A DNA stretch of 17,412 bases from an uncultured Flavobacteriaceae bacterium (lineage in GTDB: Bacteria > Bacteroidota > Bacteroidia > Flavobacteriales > Flavobacteriaceae), in NCBI GenBank assembly GCA_913044085.1, contig CAJWNW010000029.1, positions 1 to 17,412 of the forward strand. The letters run 5' to 3'. Below the pieces are notes generated by a model. It did no database searches. It was not told where the DNA came from and was given only the letters and a program-made list of their open reading frames with translations. Below are positions 14,532 to 17,412 of this stretch, in pieces. The position numbers and the translations under genes are program-made. Numbering within the stretch: position 1 is the stretch's first letter; the number at the start of each line of letters is the position of its first letter.

Positions 14532-16133
14532 ATGGCTACATCAAAAATTCCATATGTAAACACCCAGACGCTTTCTAAACTTTTACAGGCGTTTATTGAA
14601 GGCGATCCTGTATTGGAATCTTTTTATGGGCGGGCCCCAAAGCTTGAAAATTTTGAAGCGCAAATGACCGCCAAAGCTGCTCAATTATCAATTGAACAAC
14701 GTCAGATTTTAGCCAATCGTTTGACAGCGCAATACAAAAGTCTTGATTTAAGTCCAATGACAAAATTTCAGATAGACGCTTTAAAGACCCCAACAACCTT
14801 TACCGTCACCACAGGTCATCAACTCAATTTAATGGGAGGACCTCTGTACTTTTTGTATAAAATTATATCCGTTGTTAATTTGGCAAAAAATCTTCGAGAT
14901 AAATACCCAGACAACAGCTTTATTCCTGTTTTTTGGATGGCGTCAGAAGACCACGATTTCAAAGAAATCAATCATTTTCATATGGCTGATAATCGTCTCG
15001 AATGGGCTTTAGATTCCGCAGGGCCAGTAGGGCGTTTGTCTACAAAAGGCTTGGATTTTATTTTTGATGAATTTTCCAAATATACTGGCGATAGTGCAGC
15101 GTCTGATCACCTGAAAAAGATATTTAAAACGGCTTATATATCTCAGAAAAACTTAGCAGATGCCACTAGAAGCTTAGTGCATCAATTGTTTGGTGAAGAT
15201 GGGGTTGTTGTGGTTGACGGTGATGATACAGCACTCAAGCGCCTATTTGTACCACAACTCAAAGACGAGTTCACTAAGTCTCTTTTATTTGATTCTGTCT
15301 CTTCAACAAATACTGCTTTGAAGTCCATAGATTGTAGTTTTAAAATCCAAGCGAATCCCCGTCAGGTCAACCTTTTTTATATTTTAGATGATTTGCGGGA
15401 GCGGATTGTACAAGAAAACGGTAATTTTCGTGTTTCAGCTACTGACATATCATTTGATCTAGAGTCAATTTATAAAGAAATTGAACAGCACCCTGAACGC
15501 TTTTCACCCAATGTATTGATGCGGCCGTTGTATCAAGAAACCATTTTGCCCAATTTAAGTTATACTGGTGGGGGTGGCGAATTGGCCTATTGGCTGCAAT
15601 TAAAGTCCTATTTTGAGGCCTCTAAAATTGAATTCCCAATTCTAATGCATCGAAATTCAGCTTTGGTCATGACGAAGGAACAATTAAAAGATTTGGAAGA
15701 TTTAGGCTTGTCTACTGCCGATTTATTTTTAACTAACGATGCTTTAACCGCTAAAGTGACAAAGTTTCACAGCCAACAGCCCCTTGATTTTAGTCCCCAA
15801 AAAAACCATTTAAAAAAGCAATTTGAAAGTCTTTACAAAATGGCAAAACAAACAGATGCTTCATTTTTAGGGGCTGTGGCTGCTCAAGAAAAAAAACAAA
15901 TTAAAGGGCTTTCTAATTTAGAAAAAAGACTTTTTAAAGCCGAAAAAAGACGACATGCTGCTCAAATTGAGAAGGCACTGGGTTTAAAATCGGCTATATT
16001 TCCAGAAAATAAATTACAAGAGCGTCACGCCAATTTCTCAAGTTATTATGCCCATTTGGGTCATGATTTTATAGAATTATTAAAATCTGAGTTCGACCCT
16101 TTTCAACAGAATTTCTATGTTTTTTCTTTATAA
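14532..16133 (+). CDS. bshC: Bacillithiol biosynthesis cysteine-adding enzyme BshC
   Basis: A 533-residue cytosolic enzyme assigned to the last step of bacillithiol synthesis, adding cysteine to glucosaminyl-malate. The length is typical. Diagnostic segments are TTGHQLNLMGGPLYFLYK (93-110), the nucleotidyltransferase-like core, and PVFWMASEDHDFKEINHFH (132-150). NVLMRPLYQETILPN and YTGGGGELAYW follow in the middle, and a lysine/glutamate-rich coiled-coil stretch lies near 430-480 (LEKRLFKAEKRRHAAQIEKA). bshA and bshB are not in the window; in Bacteroidota the three genes are commonly scattered. It stands alone between ftsY and guaA, with its own promoter candidates and an inverted repeat upstream. 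Presence of BshC implies the organism uses bacillithiol as a low-molecular-weight thiol. Confidence 0.94.
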   Translation: MATSKIPYVNTQTLSKLLQAFIEGDPVLESFYGRAPKLENFEAQMTAKAAQLSIEQRQILANRLTAQYKSLDLSPMTKFQIDALKTPTTFTVTTGHQLNLMGGPLYFLYKIISVVNLAKNLRDKYPDNSFIPVFWMASEDHDFKEINHFHMADNRLEWALDSAGPVGRLSTKGLDFIFDEFSKYTGDSAASDHLKKIFKTAYISQKNLADATRSLVHQLFGEDGVVVVDGDDTALKRLFVPQLKDEFTKSLLFDSVSSTNTALKSIDCSFKIQANPRQVNLFYILDDLRERIVQENGNFRVSATDISFDLESIYKEIEQHPERFSPNVLMRPLYQETILPNLSYTGGGGELAYWLQLKSYFEASKIEFPILMHRNSALVMTKEQLKDLEDLGLSTADLFLTNDALTAKVTKFHSQQPLDFSPQKNHLKKQFESLYKMAKQTDASFLGAVAAQEKKQIKGLSNLEKRLFKAEKRRHAAQIEKALGLKSAIFPENKLQERHANFSSYYAHLGHDFIELLKSEFDPFQQNFYVFSL

Positions 16134-16173
16134 GTTTTTATAAAAAATTTATTTAGAATTTATAGATAAACAG

Positions 16174-16181
16174 TACTTTTG
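16174..16181 (+). promoter_or_regulatory. TAnnTTTG core abutting the guaA start
   Basis: TACTTTTG matches the Bacteroidota core exactly but ends only 3 bases before the guaA ATG, so transcription from it would begin at or just inside the start codon. No TTG element is found 17-23 bases upstream. It may be a leaderless promoter or a chance match; see findings. Confidence 0.3.
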
Positions 16182-16184
16182 ATT

Positions 16185-17412
16185 ATGCAACATGACAAGG
16201 TATTAATTCTCGATTTTGGATCTCAATACACCCAGCTCATCGCACGCCGTGTACGGGAGTTGAATATATACTGCGAAATCCACCCTTACAATAAAATTCC
16301 AGCTCAAATTGATAGTTATAAAGCTGTGGTGCTTTCGGGCAGTCCACAATCCGTACGTGGCGATGATGCGCTGCATCCCGATTTATCAGAAATCAGAGCA
16401 AAAAAACCATTATTGGCCGTTTGTTATGGGGCCCAATATTTAGCCCATTTCTCAGGTGGAAATGTAGCGCCCTCAAACACTCGGGAGTATGGACGGGCCA
16501 ATTTGTCATTTATCGACAACCATGACTTGTTTTTTAAAGGCGTGTCTAAGGGCAGTCAAGTTTGGATGAGTCACAGTGACACCATTAAAACTTTACCTAC
16601 CAATGGGGTCTTGTTGGCCAGTACCCATGATGTGGAAAATGCGGCTTATAAAATTGAGGGGGAGTCTACTTATGCCATTCAATTTCACCCTGAGGTGTAT
16701 CATTCTACCGATGGCAAACAAATCCTTGAAAACTTTTTGGTGTCCATTGCTGGACTCAAACAAGATTGGACTCCAGACTCTTTTGTGGAAGAAACAGTCG
16801 CCAATTTAAAATCTCAACTCACCAATGATAGAGTCGTTTTAGGCCTTTCTGGTGGTGTAGACTCTACGGTTGCCGCCATTTTATTAAATAAAGCCATTGG
16901 AAAAAATTTGTATTGCATATTTGTCAATAATGGGTTGTTGCGCAAGGACGAATTTAACAGCGTATTGAAACAATATGAAGGTATGGGCCTTAATGTCAAA
17001 GGTGTGGATGCTTCGGATCGTTTTTTAAATGCTTTGGCAGGCATTGACGATCCAGAAAAAAAGCGAAAAGCCATTGGGCGTGTTTTTATCGAAGTTTTTG
17101 ATGATGAAGCCCAGCTGATACAAGATGTCAGGTGGTTGGCGCAAGGCACCATCTACCCAGATGTGATTGAAAGTGTTTCGGCTACTGGTGGCCCCAGTGC
17201 AACCATAAAAAGTCATCACAATGTCGGTGGTTTACCGGATTTTATGAAATTAAAGGTTGTTGAGCCGCTTAAGGCTTTGTTTAAAGACGAAGTGCGCCGT
17301 GTAGGTGCTTCTATGGGTATTGATGCCCAATTATTAGGCCGCCATCCTTTTCCAGGACCTGGATTGGCCATTCGTATTTTAGGAGATATTACTGCTGAAA
17401 AAGTCCGTATTT
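16185..17412 (+). CDS. guaA: GMP synthase (glutamine-hydrolysing), 3' end cut by the window
   Basis: Converts XMP, glutamine and ATP to GMP, the last step of guanine nucleotide synthesis. The 409 visible codons are uninterrupted, and about 100 C-terminal residues lie beyond the edge (family length about 510-525). The class I glutamine amidotransferase domain has Cys80 (LLAVCYGAQY), His168 and Glu170 (FHPEV). The ATP-pyrophosphatase domain has the P-loop LSGGVDST (221-228). The dimerisation domain starts near HPFPGPGLAIRILGD. The ATG at 16185 gives the expected beginning MQHDKVLILDFGSQYTQLIA. It is preceded by only 51 bases after bshC, on the same strand, with no strong terminator between, so read-through from bshC is possible. 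Confidence 0.97.
   Translation, partial: MQHDKVLILDFGSQYTQLIARRVRELNIYCEIHPYNKIPAQIDSYKAVVLSGSPQSVRGDDALHPDLSEIRAKKPLLAVCYGAQYLAHFSGGNVAPSNTREYGRANLSFIDNHDLFFKGVSKGSQVWMSHSDTIKTLPTNGVLLASTHDVENAAYKIEGESTYAIQFHPEVYHSTDGKQILENFLVSIAGLKQDWTPDSFVEETVANLKSQLTNDRVVLGLSGGVDSTVAAILLNKAIGKNLYCIFVNNGLLRKDEFNSVLKQYEGMGLNVKGVDASDRFLNALAGIDDPEKKRKAIGRVFIEVFDDEAQLIQDVRWLAQGTIYPDVIESVSATGGPSATIKSHHNVGGLPDFMKLKVVEPLKALFKDEVRRVGASMGIDAQLLGRHPFPGPGLAIRILGDITAEKVRI

Noticed and set aside
16134..16184. Possible terminator between bshC and guaA
   Set aside because: Only weak A/T pairing around TTTATAA and TTATAAA, with no GC-bearing stem, so it cannot be supported as an intrinsic terminator.
1..17412. Search for a mobile element, defence island, CRISPR array or secondary-metabolite cluster
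   Set aside because: All large frames are accounted for by recognisable housekeeping families. No transposase, integrase, direct-repeat array or tRNA-associated insertion was seen, and base and codon use look even throughout.

Overview
The window is a stretch of ordinary chromosome from a member of the Bacteroidota, most likely a marine-type Flavobacteriaceae. This rests on AT-rich DNA, the absence of Shine-Dalgarno sequences before almost every start, promoter cores of the Bacteroidota form TAnnTTTG (often with TTG about 20 bases upstream), the rpmB-rpmG-DUF4295-ftsY gene order, a zinc-free L33, and a bacillithiol gene (bshC). The genus cannot be fixed from sequence reading alone.

Layout, left to right. 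Bases 1-176 hold the end of an unseen upstream unit closed by a plus-strand terminator. A minus-strand pair follows: an AlkB-type dealkylating dioxygenase and, 6 bases downstream, an exported alpha/beta hydrolase. Next on the minus strand is htpG with its own strong terminator (1795-1827). Divergent from htpG is a plus-strand pair, a FabH-like ketoacyl synthase III and a small CoA-binding Rossmann protein overlapping by 7 bases. These converge, with a 30-base tail overlap, on a minus-strand sodium:solute symporter. Divergent from the symporter is recR followed by a family 2 glycosyltransferase that starts with TTG. A promoter at 8599-8629 then opens a four-gene run with gaps of 3, 0 and 0 bases: a 2-oxo acid dehydrogenase E2 subunit, a DnaQ/ExoX-like exonuclease, a fumarylacetoacetate hydrolase family protein and CinA. 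Next come rpmB, rpmG and the small DUF4295 gene (ribosomal proteins L28, L33 and probably bL38) closed by a terminator, then ftsY, bshC and the first 409 codons of guaA, which runs off the right edge.

Functionally this is housekeeping: DNA repair (AlkB, RecR, exonuclease), protein folding and targeting (HtpG, FtsY), translation (L28, L33, DUF4295), lipid and acyl metabolism (KAS III, E2), NAD salvage or damage response (CinA), low-molecular-weight thiol synthesis (BshC) and purine synthesis (GuaA). There are no mobile elements, tRNA or rRNA genes, CRISPR arrays, phage genes or defence systems that I can see. No gene-free stretch exceeds 300 bases. I did not find a convincing undescribed system. 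The better second looks are a conserved-looking C-terminal extension on the glycosyltransferase, a guaA promoter core that abuts the start codon, an Asp-to-Asn change in the E2 active-site motif, and an inverted repeat in the bshC promoter region.
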